Shown here piece after piece: positions 1 through 8,531 of a stretch of DNA of 64,000 nt. The notes under the pieces were generated by a model. That model was not told the DNA's origin. It ran no database searches and was given only the letters and a program-made list of their open reading frames with translations. The stretch is from Mesorhizobium sp. M9A.F.Ca.ET.002.03.1.2 (GTDB taxonomy: Bacteria > Pseudomonadota > Alphaproteobacteria > Rhizobiales > Rhizobiaceae): positions 2,039,001 to 2,103,000 of the forward strand of contig NZ_CP034443.1 of NCBI RefSeq assembly GCF_003952365.1, read 5' to 3'. The position numbers were made by a program, and so were the translations under genes. Each line of letters opens with the position of its first letter. The stretch's first letter is position 1.

Positions 1-809
1 TCCTCGCGCACCTCCGGCACGGCCACCTTGGCACCTTGCACCACGATCTCCCTGGCACCCCTTGAAAGCCCGCCGCCGAAGCCCAGAAAATTCATCGGCG
101 GCGAGCCGATGAAGTCGGCGACGAACATGCTCGCCGGCCGGTCGTAGATTTCGCGCGGGCTTCCGAACTGCTCGATGACGCCGTGGTTCATCACCGCTAT
201 CTTGTCGGCCATCGACATCGCTTCCATCTGGTCATGGGTGACATAGACGGTTGTGGCGTGGATGCGGTTGTGCAATTCGCGCAGTTCGTGGACCATGAGG
301 TCGCGGAATTCGGTGTCGAGTGTGCCGAGCGGCTCGTCCATCAGGAAGCATTTTGGACGCCGCACGATGGCGCGTCCGAGCGCCACGCGCTGGCGGTCGC
401 CGCCGGCAAGGCCGGAGACTGATTTGTTGAGCAGATGGTCGATGCGCAAAAGCTTCGCCGTCTCCTCGACCCTGGCGCGGATCTCGGCACCGGGCATGCC
501 TTGCGCCAGCAGCGGAAAGCCGATGTTCTTCCTGACGTTCATGTGCGGGTAGAGCGCGAACAACTGGAAGACGAAGGCGATGTCGCGCTCGCGAGCACGC
601 CGCATGGTGACGTCCTCGCCGCCGAGCAGGATCTTGCCGCCTGTCGGCAGTTCGAGCCCGGCGATCATCCTGAGCGTCGTCGTCTTGCCGCAGCCCGACG
701 GCCCCAGCATGACGAAGAACTCGCCATCCCCGACGACGAAGTTGGAATCCTGCACGGCGACGAAATCGCCGAAGGCCTTTCTCAGATGCTCGACCCTGAT
801 CTCCGCCAT
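1..809 (-). CDS. CUT1-type sugar ABC transporter ATP-binding protein (3' end beyond window)
   Basis: This is the ATPase that would power uptake through the two permeases encoded just upstream. About 269 codons are visible and the C-terminus lies outside the window. Walker A (GPSGCGKTT) is at residues 36-44, the Q-loop glutamine near 82, Walker B (CFLMDEP) near 154-160 and the switch histidine in THDQMEAM. The ABC signature reads LAGGDRQ (134-140) instead of the usual LSGGQRQ, and the D-loop reads PLGTLD rather than PLSNLD. The start ATG follows the stop of the small membrane-protein gene by three bases, so it is the last visible gene of one operon. A sugar or polyol substrate is inferred from the CUT1 partners; the actual ligand is not determined. 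Confidence 0.9.
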   Translation of the reverse strand, partial: MAEIRVEHLRKAFGDFVAVQDSNFVVGDGEFFVMLGPSGCGKTTTLRMIAGLELPTGGKILLGGEDVTMRRARERDIAFVFQLFALYPHMNVRKNIGFPLLAQGMPGAEIRARVEETAKLLRIDHLLNKSVSGLAGGDRQRVALGRAIVRRPKCFLMDEPLGTLDTEFRDLMVHELRELHNRIHATTVYVTHDQMEAMSMADKIAVMNHGVIEQFGSPREIYDRPASMFVADFIGSPPMNFLGFGGGLSRGAREIVVQGAKVAVPEVRE

Positions 810-812
810 CGT

Positions 813-1019
813 CTACTCCGGAAATTTCGAGACGATGATGAACATCGCCGTGCCGGCCAGCATGGTGACGAAGGAGTAAGTATAGAGCGGCAGTGCGAAA
901 GGCTGGAACAGCATCAGGAAGCCGATGGCGATGATCACTGTCGCGATGTTCTCCATCAAGCCGCGCCTGGCCCAGGCCGGCCAGCGCGATTTGCGTCTTG
1001 CCGGTTGGGTCATGCTCAT
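813..1019 (-). CDS. Small two-TM membrane protein inside the sugar ABC operon
   Basis: A 68-residue protein of unknown function. A basic N-terminus (PARRKSRWPAWARR) is followed by two probable membrane segments at about residues 24-42 and 45-63. Its ATG overlaps the stop of the preceding permease in an ATGA arrangement and its stop is three bases before the ATPase start, so it is translationally embedded in the operon. Rhizobial glycerol transport operons also carry a small extra membrane protein (GlpU, DUF2160). This one occupies a similar place, but I see no clear sequence match to DUF2160. I infer an accessory subunit or assembly factor of the transporter. Confidence 0.7.
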   Translation of the reverse strand: MSMTQPARRKSRWPAWARRGLMENIATVIIAIGFLMLFQPFALPLYTYSFVTMLAGTAMFIIVSKFPE

Positions 1020-1966
1020 TTGCGCACCGCGCCGAAGGTGATGCCGCGCAGCAACTGCTTGCGCAGCAGGATGGTGAACACCAGGATCGGCACCAGGAAA
1101 ATCGTCGTGCCGGCGGCGACCGCCGGCCAGTCCTGGCCGCCTTCGCCGATGATGGTCGGGATGAAAGGCGGTGCGGTCTGCGCCGTGCCCGAGGTCAACA
1201 GGGCGGCGAACGCATATTCGTTCCAGGCGAAGATCAGGCAGAAGATGGCGGTCGCGGCAATGCCGGTGGTCGCCTGCGGCAGCACGGTGCGCCAGAACGC
1301 CTGCAGGCGCGTGTAACCATCGATCATCGCCGCTTCCTCGTATTCGCGCGGGATCTCGTCGATGAAGCCCTTCAGCAGCCACACTGCTAGCGACACGTTG
1401 ACCGCCGTGTAGAGCAGGATCATGCCGAGCGCGGTATCCGACAGGCCAAGCTCGCGATACATCAGGTAGATGGGAATCGCGACTGCGATCGGCGGCATCA
1501 TCCGCGTTGACAGGATGAAGAACAAAAGGTCGTCTGCCAGCGGCACCTTGAAGCGCGAGAAACCATAGGCCGACAGCGTGCCGAGGAAGACAGCGCAGAA
1601 GGTCGAGCCGAAGGCGATGATCAGCGAGTTGACGAAGCGCGGCATGAAGTTGGACGGGCCGGCGATCACCATGTTGCGCTTGCGCACGGTCTCGTCGCAG
1701 AGGCCGGTCGCCGGTCCCAGCGAGTTGATGTATTCCGGCGTCTGTCGCGTCCGTGTCGAGAACAGATTGCAGTAGCCCTCGAGGCTCGGCTGGAACAGGA
1801 TCTTGGGCGGATAGGCGATCGAATCCGGCGGTGTCTTGAAGCTGGTGGCGAAGATCCACAGCAGCGGCACGATCGAGATCAGCGCGTAAAGTACAATGAT
1901 CGTTCCGGCGACGCGCTTCGACGTGACCGAGGGTGCGACGACCGAATGGGCTGACGTCAGGCTCAT
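1016..1966 (-). CDS. Carbohydrate ABC transporter permease (MalG-like, CUT1)
   Basis: An inner-membrane permease of 316 residues. About six membrane segments are visible, beginning with VAGTIIVLYALISIVPLLW near the N-terminus. The cytoplasmic EAA loop that contacts the ATPase is seen as EYEEAAMIDGYTRLQAFWRTVLPQ, followed by the typical FIPTIIGEGGQDWPAVAAG end. A roughly 50-residue periplasmic loop after TM1 (with NSLGPATGLCDE) is long for the family. The chosen ATG overlaps the stop of the upstream permease as ATGA. The much longer open frame reaching upstream runs through that permease in another frame and is not real. Confidence 0.9.
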   Translation of the reverse strand: MSLTSAHSVVAPSVTSKRVAGTIIVLYALISIVPLLWIFATSFKTPPDSIAYPPKILFQPSLEGYCNLFSTRTRQTPEYINSLGPATGLCDETVRKRNMVIAGPSNFMPRFVNSLIIAFGSTFCAVFLGTLSAYGFSRFKVPLADDLLFFILSTRMMPPIAVAIPIYLMYRELGLSDTALGMILLYTAVNVSLAVWLLKGFIDEIPREYEEAAMIDGYTRLQAFWRTVLPQATTGIAATAIFCLIFAWNEYAFAALLTSGTAQTAPPFIPTIIGEGGQDWPAVAAGTTIFLVPILVFTILLRKQLLRGITFGAVRK

Positions 1967-2910
1967 CTCTGCTTCACCTTGTTGAGCGCCTTGACGTAGA
2001 TGTTGGCGAGGCCGAACACCGCGACGAACAGGATGATGGCGAAAGCCGAGGAATAGCCCGTCCGCCAGCTTTCGAAGGCCTGCCGCTTCAGCGTGATCGA
2101 GGCGACCTCGGTGGTCGATCCCGGCCCGCCGCCGGTGAGCAGGTTGACCATGTCGAACATCTTGAAGTTCTCGATGCCGCGGAACAGCACCGCCAGCATG
2201 ATGAAGGGCAACGCCATCGGCAGCGTGATCGACCAGAACTGCCGCCAGTTGGAGGCGCGGTCGACCTCGGCCGCCTCGTAGATGTATTCGGGGATCGAAC
2301 GCAGGCCGGCGAGGCAGATCAGCATCACGTAGGGCGTCCACATCCAGGTGTCGACGATGACGATCGACCACGGCGCCAGCGAGACGTTGGAGAGCATGCC
2401 GATCTGCGTTGCCGGAATGCCTGACACGAATGAGATGGCATAGGCAAACAGACCGATCTGCGGCTCGTAGAGGAAGCGCCAGAAATTGCCGACCACCGCC
2501 GGCGACAGCATCATCGGAACGAGAATGATGGTCGTCCAGAAGGCGTGGCCGCGAAATTTCCGGTCGATCAGCCAGGCCAGCGTGAAGCCGATCAGCGTCT
2601 GCAGCAGAATGGTCCAGAACACGAAATGCGCCGTCGTCTGCATGGCGATCCAGATGTCCTGGTCGCCGAGGATGCGCCGGTAATTGGCAAAGCCGACATT
2701 TTTGACAACCTCGTTGGGGCGATTGGCGCGGTAGTTGGTGAAGGAAAGGTAGATCGCCCAAAACAGCGGGAAGATGTTGATGGCGAGCAGCAAGAGGATC
2801 GTCGGCGAGATGAACAGCCAGGCAAGGCCCTTGTCGCTGATGCCTCGGACCTTGCGGGCCAACGGCTCAGGCGTAGCCCGGGCAACGCTGTCCGCAGTCC
2901 GATTGAGCAT
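1963..2910 (-). CDS. Carbohydrate ABC transporter permease (MalF-like, CUT1)
   Basis: An inner-membrane permease of about 315 residues, first of the two channel-forming subunits. It shows the family start (LFISPTILLLLAINIFPLFWAIYLSF), the NYR...VGFANYRRI region and the EAA loop IPEYIYEAAEVDRASNWRQFWSITLP. An upstream in-frame ATG at 2988 was rejected because it lies inside a strong 12-bp hairpin. The ATG at 2910 starts MLNRTADS and gives the usual length. Transcription continues into the second permease through an ATGA overlap. Confidence 0.88.
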   Translation of the reverse strand: MLNRTADSVARATPEPLARKVRGISDKGLAWLFISPTILLLLAINIFPLFWAIYLSFTNYRANRPNEVVKNVGFANYRRILGDQDIWIAMQTTAHFVFWTILLQTLIGFTLAWLIDRKFRGHAFWTTIILVPMMLSPAVVGNFWRFLYEPQIGLFAYAISFVSGIPATQIGMLSNVSLAPWSIVIVDTWMWTPYVMLICLAGLRSIPEYIYEAAEVDRASNWRQFWSITLPMALPFIMLAVLFRGIENFKMFDMVNLLTGGGPGSTTEVASITLKRQAFESWRTGYSSAFAIILFVAVFGLANIYVKALNKVKQR

Positions 2911-2965
2911 GGTCAGTCCCGCTTCGGTCACTTGGGTCGTCTCGACAATGGAATTTATCTGAACT

Positions 2966-2995
2966 GTGTCCCGTGCCAAGGGCGGCACGGGACAC
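2966..2995 (-). terminator. Intercistronic hairpin between binding-protein and permease genes
   Basis: A perfect 12-bp inverted repeat (GTGTCCCGTGCC at 2966-2977 and its complement at 2984-2995) encloses a 6-base loop. It has no U-run on the leftward transcript, so it is more likely an mRNA-stabilising or partial-attenuation hairpin than a full terminator. Such hairpins after a binding-protein gene usually keep that message more abundant than the permease message. That role is inferred from position. Confidence 0.6.
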
Positions 2996-3014
2996 GCGGG
3001 CTCGGGAGGAGCGA

Positions 3015-4361
3015 CTACATCTTGCCGTCGTCCTGGAACACCTCGGTCCAGTCCTTGACCAGGCCGTCAAGCGCATCCTTGGCCGACCCCTGGCCGGCGA
3101 CGACATAATCGTGGAAGCGCTTCTGCGACGCCTGCAGCAGCGGCGCATAGCTGGGCTCGGCCCAGAAGTCCTTCACGATGGCCATGGAATCGAGGAAGGT
3201 CTGTGCATAGGGCTGGCTGGCCGGGAAGCCCGGGTCGTTCACCACCGCGTTGAGGCAGGAATAGCCGCCGAGCGACCACCATTTGGCCTGCACGTCCTTG
3301 TTGGCGAACCATTTGATGTATTTGAGCGCGGCCTCCTGCTTGTCCGAATAGGAGACCACCGAGATGCCCTGGCCGCCGAGCTGGGCGAATTGGTCGCCGT
3401 CGGGACCCTTGGGATTGGCGAAATAGCCGATCTTGTCGCCGCCGACATTCTCGTCCTTCTGCAGGCCTGGCCAGGTAAAGGCGAAGTTCATGTGCATCGC
3501 CACCTGGCCGGATTTGAAGGCATCGACGCCTTCGCCCATGTAGCTGTTAGACGCCCCGGGAGGCGTGCAGCAGTCATAGAGTGCCTTGTAGAACTCCAGG
3601 CCCTTCACCGATTTCTCGGAATTGACGAAGCCGTCCATCTCGTAGGGCTTGTCGGGGTTCTCGTATTTGAAGCCGAAGCTGTAGAGCACGTCCATGGCGC
3701 CCATGGTGATGCCTTCGGAGCCGCGCTCGGTGTAGATCGACGCGCCATAGACCGTCTTGCCGTCGATCTCGCGCTTCTGGAAGAACTCGGCGATCTGCTT
3801 CAACTGGTCGAAGGTCGTCGGCGCGGCGAGATCCCAGCCGTATTTTTCCTTGAACTCCTTCTGCAGTTCCGGCTTGGAGAACCAGTCCTTGCGATAGGTC
3901 CAGCCGACGACGTCGCCCATGGCCGGCAGCGCCCAGTAATTCGGCGAGTTCTTCGGCCATTGCGAATAGCCGACGACGGTCGCCGGCACGAAGTCGTCCA
4001 TGCTGATCTTCTCCGCGTCGAAGAAGTCGTTCAGCTTGACGTAGTGGCCGTTCTCGGCGGAGCCGCCGATCCATTGGCTGTCGCCGATGATCAGGTCGCA
4101 CAGCTTGCCCTTGGAATTCAATTCGTTGAGGAAGCGATCGGCATAGTTGGTCCACGGCACGAACTCGAATTTCATGCCGATGCCGGTTTCCTTGGTGAAG
4201 TCCTTGGACAGTTCCACAAGCGCGTTGGCCGGGTCCCATGCTGCCCAGCAAAGCGTCAGGTCTTCCGCATGTGCGACGTTCGAGACGGCTGTCGACGCAA
4301 GCATTGCCGAGGCCAGTCCCAACGTCAGTTTCCCTAACGTCAGTTTCAAGGTCGATTTCAT
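3015..4361 (-). CDS. Extracellular solute-binding protein, family 1 (sugar-type ABC transporter)
   Basis: A 448-residue periplasmic ligand-binding protein for the ABC system that follows it. A signal peptide (MKSTLKL..., cleavage probably after ASTAVSNVAHA) contains a short internal repeat, LTLGKLTLG. The mature part has the family features: NEL..KGKLCDLIIGDSQWIG, the YALPAMGDVVGWTYRKD hinge region, and FKSGQVAMHMNFAFTWPG. A good ribosome site (GGGAGGAAGG) precedes the ATG. The gene is separated from the permeases by a hairpin. The ligand cannot be read from the sequence; a sugar or sugar alcohol is the family expectation. Confidence 0.9.
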   Translation of the reverse strand: MKSTLKLTLGKLTLGLASAMLASTAVSNVAHAEDLTLCWAAWDPANALVELSKDFTKETGIGMKFEFVPWTNYADRFLNELNSKGKLCDLIIGDSQWIGGSAENGHYVKLNDFFDAEKISMDDFVPATVVGYSQWPKNSPNYWALPAMGDVVGWTYRKDWFSKPELQKEFKEKYGWDLAAPTTFDQLKQIAEFFQKREIDGKTVYGASIYTERGSEGITMGAMDVLYSFGFKYENPDKPYEMDGFVNSEKSVKGLEFYKALYDCCTPPGASNSYMGEGVDAFKSGQVAMHMNFAFTWPGLQKDENVGGDKIGYFANPKGPDGDQFAQLGGQGISVVSYSDKQEAALKYIKWFANKDVQAKWWSLGGYSCLNAVVNDPGFPASQPYAQTFLDSMAIVKDFWAEPSYAPLLQASQKRFHDYVVAGQGSAKDALDGLVKDWTEVFQDDGKM

Positions 4362-4431
4362 GCCTTCCTCCCATTTGCGAAACGCGCCCGGATGACGGTT
4401 TCAAGAAACCTCAACCCCCCTCCTCAGGGGC

Positions 4432-4500
4432 CTAAACATGACGACGCGGTTGAACCGCGGATGTTTAGTAATTTGTTTAGTGATGCAATTTTTACTAAAC
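4432..4500 (-). promoter_or_regulatory. Probable operator region of the sugar ABC operon
   Basis: An AT-rich patch in a GC-rich gap holds four related half-sites: CTAAACAT (4432-4439), ATGTTTAGTAA (4461-4471), GTTTAGTGA (4475-4483) and TTACTAAAC (4492-4500). The first and second form one inverted repeat, the second and fourth another. It lies 70-140 bp ahead of the binding-protein start. TTTAGTAAA-like palindromes are used by ROK- and LacI-type sugar regulators, so a sugar-responsive repressor is a reasonable guess. No regulator gene for it is in the window. Confidence 0.55.
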
Positions 4501-4857
4501 AAGGCAAGCGAATTCGTTGCTGCGCCGCAACATGGCGCTTCCGTCCCGGGGTGCTGGTCCGGGAAAATTGCGGCTGCCGGATTGGTCGGCGCACCGGAGC
4601 CGGTTCAATCGACCGTTCTCGTCCTGACCATCACCGGCCGGATCACTGGGGCTGGCGAAAGCAGCCGTCAGGGAAGTTGAGGAAATACATTGCGCCAAGC
4701 AGGTCCGCCGACGCCGTTGCTTCCTTGCGGCGGGAAGGGCGAGCAGTCCTGGATCGCTCTTCCCGCCCTTGGCGCCATCCGTGGCTATCGCAAAAACCAA
4801 TTCTGCGCCTTGCGCGGCTTAAGCGCCCATCGTACCGAGCATGAGGATCTCGTCCGG
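4501..4857. other. Gap between the sugar operon and the DMT transporter
   Basis: I see no supported gene here. The open frame reaching back from the transporter into this stretch lacks a family match and carries a near-perfect 14-bp hairpin (4729-4742 with 4754-4767, GGCGGGAAGGGCGA and complement with one G-U pair). I treat this as leader or intergenic DNA. Confidence 0.5.
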
Positions 4858-5820
4858 ATGCGCACCGAGCGCCAATGCCTTCACTCTACGCTCTCCACTT
4901 CATCCCACTCTCTCCCGGAATGGAAAAACGTGACGAACGGAATCCTGCTCGCCCTGATCGCCTATGCAAGCTATTCGTGCAACGATGCCGTCGTCAAAAG
5001 CCTGGGCGGGCAGTTCACGGTGTTCGAGATCGGGTTTTACTCGACGCTGTTTGCCGGCTTGTTTCTTCTCTTCACCCGGCCAAACGGCGAACGCTGGCGT
5101 GATTTCTGGCGCACCAAGCGGCCCTGGGCGGTGCAGGCCCGCGCCTGGTCCGGCATCGCGTCCGGCGTGCTCAGCGTCTATGCCTTCACCACCATCCCGC
5201 TGGCGGAAGCCTATGCCTTGATTTTCCTGGCGCCGCTGTGCGTCACCATTCTCTCCACCGTCATACTCAAGGAGAAGGTCGGCCCGTGGCGATGGCTGGC
5301 GGTGGTCGCCGGCTTTGCCGGCGTCATGCTGGTCGTGCGGCCGGGCTTTCGCGACCTGCATCTCGGTCACCTTGCCGCGTTCGGCGTTGCCTTCCTCGCC
5401 GCCGCCAGCGTCATCCTGATGCGTTCGCTCGCGGCCGGGGAAAAACGCACGACGATGCTGGGCGTGCTGATCGGCTACGGCCCGTTCTTCAACGGCATCG
5501 GCGCCGCGGCCACGTCATTCTCGCTTCCGGACGCAAGGCAACTGGCCTGGCTGGTGCTGTCGGGCGTATTCACCGCTTGCGGCCAGTTGCTTCAGCTACT
5601 GGCCGTCAAATACGCGCCCGCCAACCGGATCGCGCCGACGCATTATTCGCAGATCCTCTGGGCGGTGATCCTGGGCGCGCTGTTCTTCCAGGAATATCCC
5701 GATTTCCTGTCGCTTGTCGGCCTCACCGTCGTCGGCGGCTCCGGCCTTTTGACGATGGTGCGCGAGGAGGTGAGGCTCGGCACAGTGCGCTGGAATCCGT
5801 TTTCGCGGACGCGGCTTTGA
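4858..5820 (+). CDS. DMT-superfamily (EamA) transporter
   Basis: An inner-membrane permease of the drug/metabolite transporter superfamily, about 320 residues with roughly ten membrane segments in two EamA repeats. Typical motifs are AYASYSCNDAVVKSL near the start, the family signature PLAEAYALIFLAPLCVTILSTVILKEKVGPWRWLAV in repeat 1 and the corresponding PTHYSQILWAVILGALFFQE in repeat 2. The start is uncertain. ATG 4858 has a GAGGAT ribosome site, while GTG 4930 lies closer to the first membrane segment. The substrate is unknown. It is paralogous to the transporter at 50042-50962. Confidence 0.85.
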   Translation: MRTERQCLHSTLSTSSHSLPEWKNVTNGILLALIAYASYSCNDAVVKSLGGQFTVFEIGFYSTLFAGLFLLFTRPNGERWRDFWRTKRPWAVQARAWSGIASGVLSVYAFTTIPLAEAYALIFLAPLCVTILSTVILKEKVGPWRWLAVVAGFAGVMLVVRPGFRDLHLGHLAAFGVAFLAAASVILMRSLAAGEKRTTMLGVLIGYGPFFNGIGAAATSFSLPDARQLAWLVLSGVFTACGQLLQLLAVKYAPANRIAPTHYSQILWAVILGALFFQEYPDFLSLVGLTVVGGSGLLTMVREEVRLGTVRWNPFSRTRL

Positions 5821-5909
5821 TCTGGCCGCACCGGTTGCGCGACAGCCGTCACCGCTGATATGCGGTCGCTGCGGATCCGCCGCGACTGGATGGAAGCATC
5901 CCTGGAACA

Positions 5910-8485
5910 ATGACCAGAAAACCCTTGCCGGAGCTTCCGGTTTCCGCCGTGCTGCCGGCGCTCGGCGACGCGCTCGACCATGGCAACAGCGCCGTGCTGG
6001 TGGCGCCGCCCGGCGCCGGCAAGACGACGCTGGTGCCGCTGGCGCTGCTCGATGCAGCATGGCTCGGCACGGGCAAGATCATTCTGCTCGAGCCGCGCCG
6101 GCTCGCTGCCCGCGCTGCCGCCCGCCGCATGGCCGAACTGCTCGGCGAGGAGCCGGGCGAAACCGTCGGCTATGCCATGCGCATGGAGAATCGCACCTCG
6201 GCAAGGACGAAAATCCTCGTCGTCACCGAGGGCGTGCTCGCGCGGATGATCCTCGACGACCCGGAACTGCCCGGCGTCTCGGCTGTATTCTTCGACGAAT
6301 TCCATGAGCGCTCGCTCGATGGTGATTTTGGCCTGGCGCTGGCGCTCGACGTGCAAGGCGCGCTGCGGCCCGATCTGCGACTGCTGGTCATGTCGGCGAC
6401 GCTCGACGGCGCGCGGGTCGCTCGCTTGCTTTCCGGCGCCCCGGTAATCGAGAGCGAAGGCCGCGCCTTTCCGGTCGATATCCGCTATGACGAGCGGCCG
6501 GCCGGCACGGCAATAGAGGACGCCATGGCCAAGGCGATCCGCGCGGCCCTTGCCGATGAGAGCGGCAGCGTGCTCGCCTTCCTGCCCGGCCAGCGCGAGA
6601 TCGAGCGTACCGCCGAGCGGTTGCAGGGTCGCGTCAATGCCGACACCGACATCGTGCCGCTCTACGGCATGCTCGACGGCAAGGCGCAGGATGCGGCGAT
6701 CAAGCCGGCGCTGTCCGGCCGTCGCAAGGTGGTGCTGGCGACGTCGATCGTCGAGACCTCCATCACCATCGACGGTGTGCGCGTCGTCATCGATTCCGGC
6801 CTGTCGCGCCTGCCGCGCTACGAGCCGGCCAGCGGCCTGACGCGACTGGAGACGGTGCGTGTTAGCAGGGCCTCCGCCGACCAGCGCGCCGGCCGCGCCG
6901 GCCGCACGCAAGCGGGCGTCGCCATCCGGCTGTGGCGGGCCGAGCAGACGTCGGCACTTCCCGCCTTCACCCCGCCGGAAATCCTCGAAGCCGATCTTTC
7001 GGGGTTGATGCTCGATTGCGCCGCCTTCGGTGTCGCCGACCCGGTGAGCCTTTCCTTCCTCGATCCGCCGCCGGCCCCGGCACTCAACGAGGCAAGGGCG
7101 CTGCTTCGTGCGCTCGACGCCGTTGACGGGGCAGGGCGCCTGACCGAGTCGGGTGCTGCGATGCGCAGGCTGGCGCTGCCGGTGCGGCTGGCTCACATGA
7201 TCACCGAGGCGGCGAAGGCCAATCAGGCGGTCGAAGCGGCGATGCTCGCCGTGCTGCTCACCGAGCGCGGCCTTGGCGGCGACGGTGCCGACCTCGAACG
7301 GCGGCTGGTGCGGTTCCGCTCCGAAAGATCGCCGCGCGCCACCGCTGCACGGCAGCTTGCAGAGCGTTTGGCGAAACAGGCCTCACCCTCTTCACCCTCC
7401 CCCTCGAGGGGAGGGTCGATCCGCGAAGCGGAGCGGGGTGGGGTAGGTCGAGCGCGGCACCCCGTCTCCCGCGCCTTGCTGCGCAAGGCTCGCTCGCCGA
7501 CCCTCCCCACAAGGGGGAGGGCAACGCCGGCGCTCTCCTCATCCATGCCTGGCCGGACCGCGTCGCCAGGGCGCGTGGCGAGCGCGGCCGTTTCGTGCTG
7601 GCCAACGGTTCGGGCGCCATGCTCGACGCCGCCGATCCGCTGGCGGGCGAAACCTGGCTGGTCGTCGCCGACCTGCAGGGCAAGGCGCAGACCGCCCGCA
7701 TCACGGCGGCAGCGGCGGTGGATGAGACCGACATTCGCGCTTCGCTTGCCGGCAAGATCGAGACCCGCCGCGAAGTGAGCTTCGACCGTGACAGGCGCGC
7801 GGTGCGTGTGCGCGAAACCGCTCGCCTCGGCGCCATCACCCTGTCCGAACGCATGCTGCCGGCGCCGGTCGGCGCCGAGGCGGATCGCGCCATTCTCGAC
7901 GCTCTGCGCGAACACGGGCTGTCGCTTTTGCCGTGGAGCAAGGAGGCCGAAACACTGCGGCAACGGCTCGGCTGGCTGCATCGCGGCCTCGGCGCGACCT
8001 GGCCCGATGTTTCCGACGCCGCGCTCATCGACCGCCTCGACGACTGGCTGTTGCCGTTCCTCTCCGGTACGGCGTCCTTTGCTGCGATCGAACCGGGCGT
8101 GCTTTCGGCCGGCCTGACGGCATTGGTGCCGCACGATCTCCAGCGCAGGATCGACACGCTGGCGCCGACCCATTTCGACGCGCCGTCGGGCAGCCGCGTG
8201 CCGATCCGCTATGATGGCGAATGGCCGGTGCTGGCGATCCGCGTCCAGGAGCTGTTCGGCCTCGACCGGCATCCCGCAATCGCCAACGGCACGGTGCCGC
8301 TGACGCTGGAACTTTTGTCGCCGGCGCACCGGCCGATCCAGACGACGCGTGACCTGCCCGGCTTCTGGCGCGGTTCCTGGGCCGATGTGCGCACCGACAT
8401 GCGCGGCCGCTACCCAAAGCATGTCTGGCCGGAGAACCCGCTTCTCGCCACCGCCACCAGCCGCGCCAAGCCGCGGGGGACCTGA
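5910..8485 (+). pseudogene. hrpB: ATP-dependent helicase HrpB, interrupted by a palindromic repeat
   Basis: HrpB is a DExH RNA/DNA helicase of roughly 820 residues. The first part (5910 to about 7380) is intact: APPGAGKTTLVPLALL (Walker A), FDEFHERS (DExH box), LVMSATLDG (motif III) and SRASADQRAGRAGRTQ (motif VI). From about 7520 the C-terminal domain continues as LLIHAWPDRVARARGERG in a different frame. The first frame instead runs on out of register to a stop at 7778. Between them lies a palindromic repeat with no stop in either frame. The net inserted length is not a multiple of three, so full-length protein cannot be made without frameshifting. The 622-residue truncated product would keep the helicase core but lose the HrpB-specific C-terminal domain. 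A sequencing frameshift cannot be fully excluded. Confidence 0.8.
7381..7530. repeat. Palindromic intergenic-type repeat inserted in hrpB
   Basis: Arms of 24 bases at 7395-7418 and 7498-7521 are inverted copies with two mismatches (CCCTCCCCCT...GGGGAGGGTCG). The core contains GCGAAGCGGAGCGGGGTGGG and a second small hairpin, CCTTGCTGCGCAAGG. This architecture and composition match the repeats that fill intergenic gaps elsewhere in the window, but here it sits inside a coding sequence. Exact insertion ends are not defined because no clean direct duplication is visible. Confidence 0.8.
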
Positions 8486-8531
8486 GCATGATGGTCTGGC
8501 GCTCGTCGTTTTCCGGCTATAATCCTTAGCC

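Noticed and set aside
1016..2761. A 581-codon version of the second permease
   Set aside because: Its first 265 codons run through the upstream permease in another frame. Homology begins only at the ATG at 1966, which also has the coupled ATGA overlap.
5910..8485. The hrpB frame change as a plain sequencing error
   Set aside because: Possible, but the change falls within a palindromic repeat family found in many gaps of the window, so insertion explains it without invoking an error.
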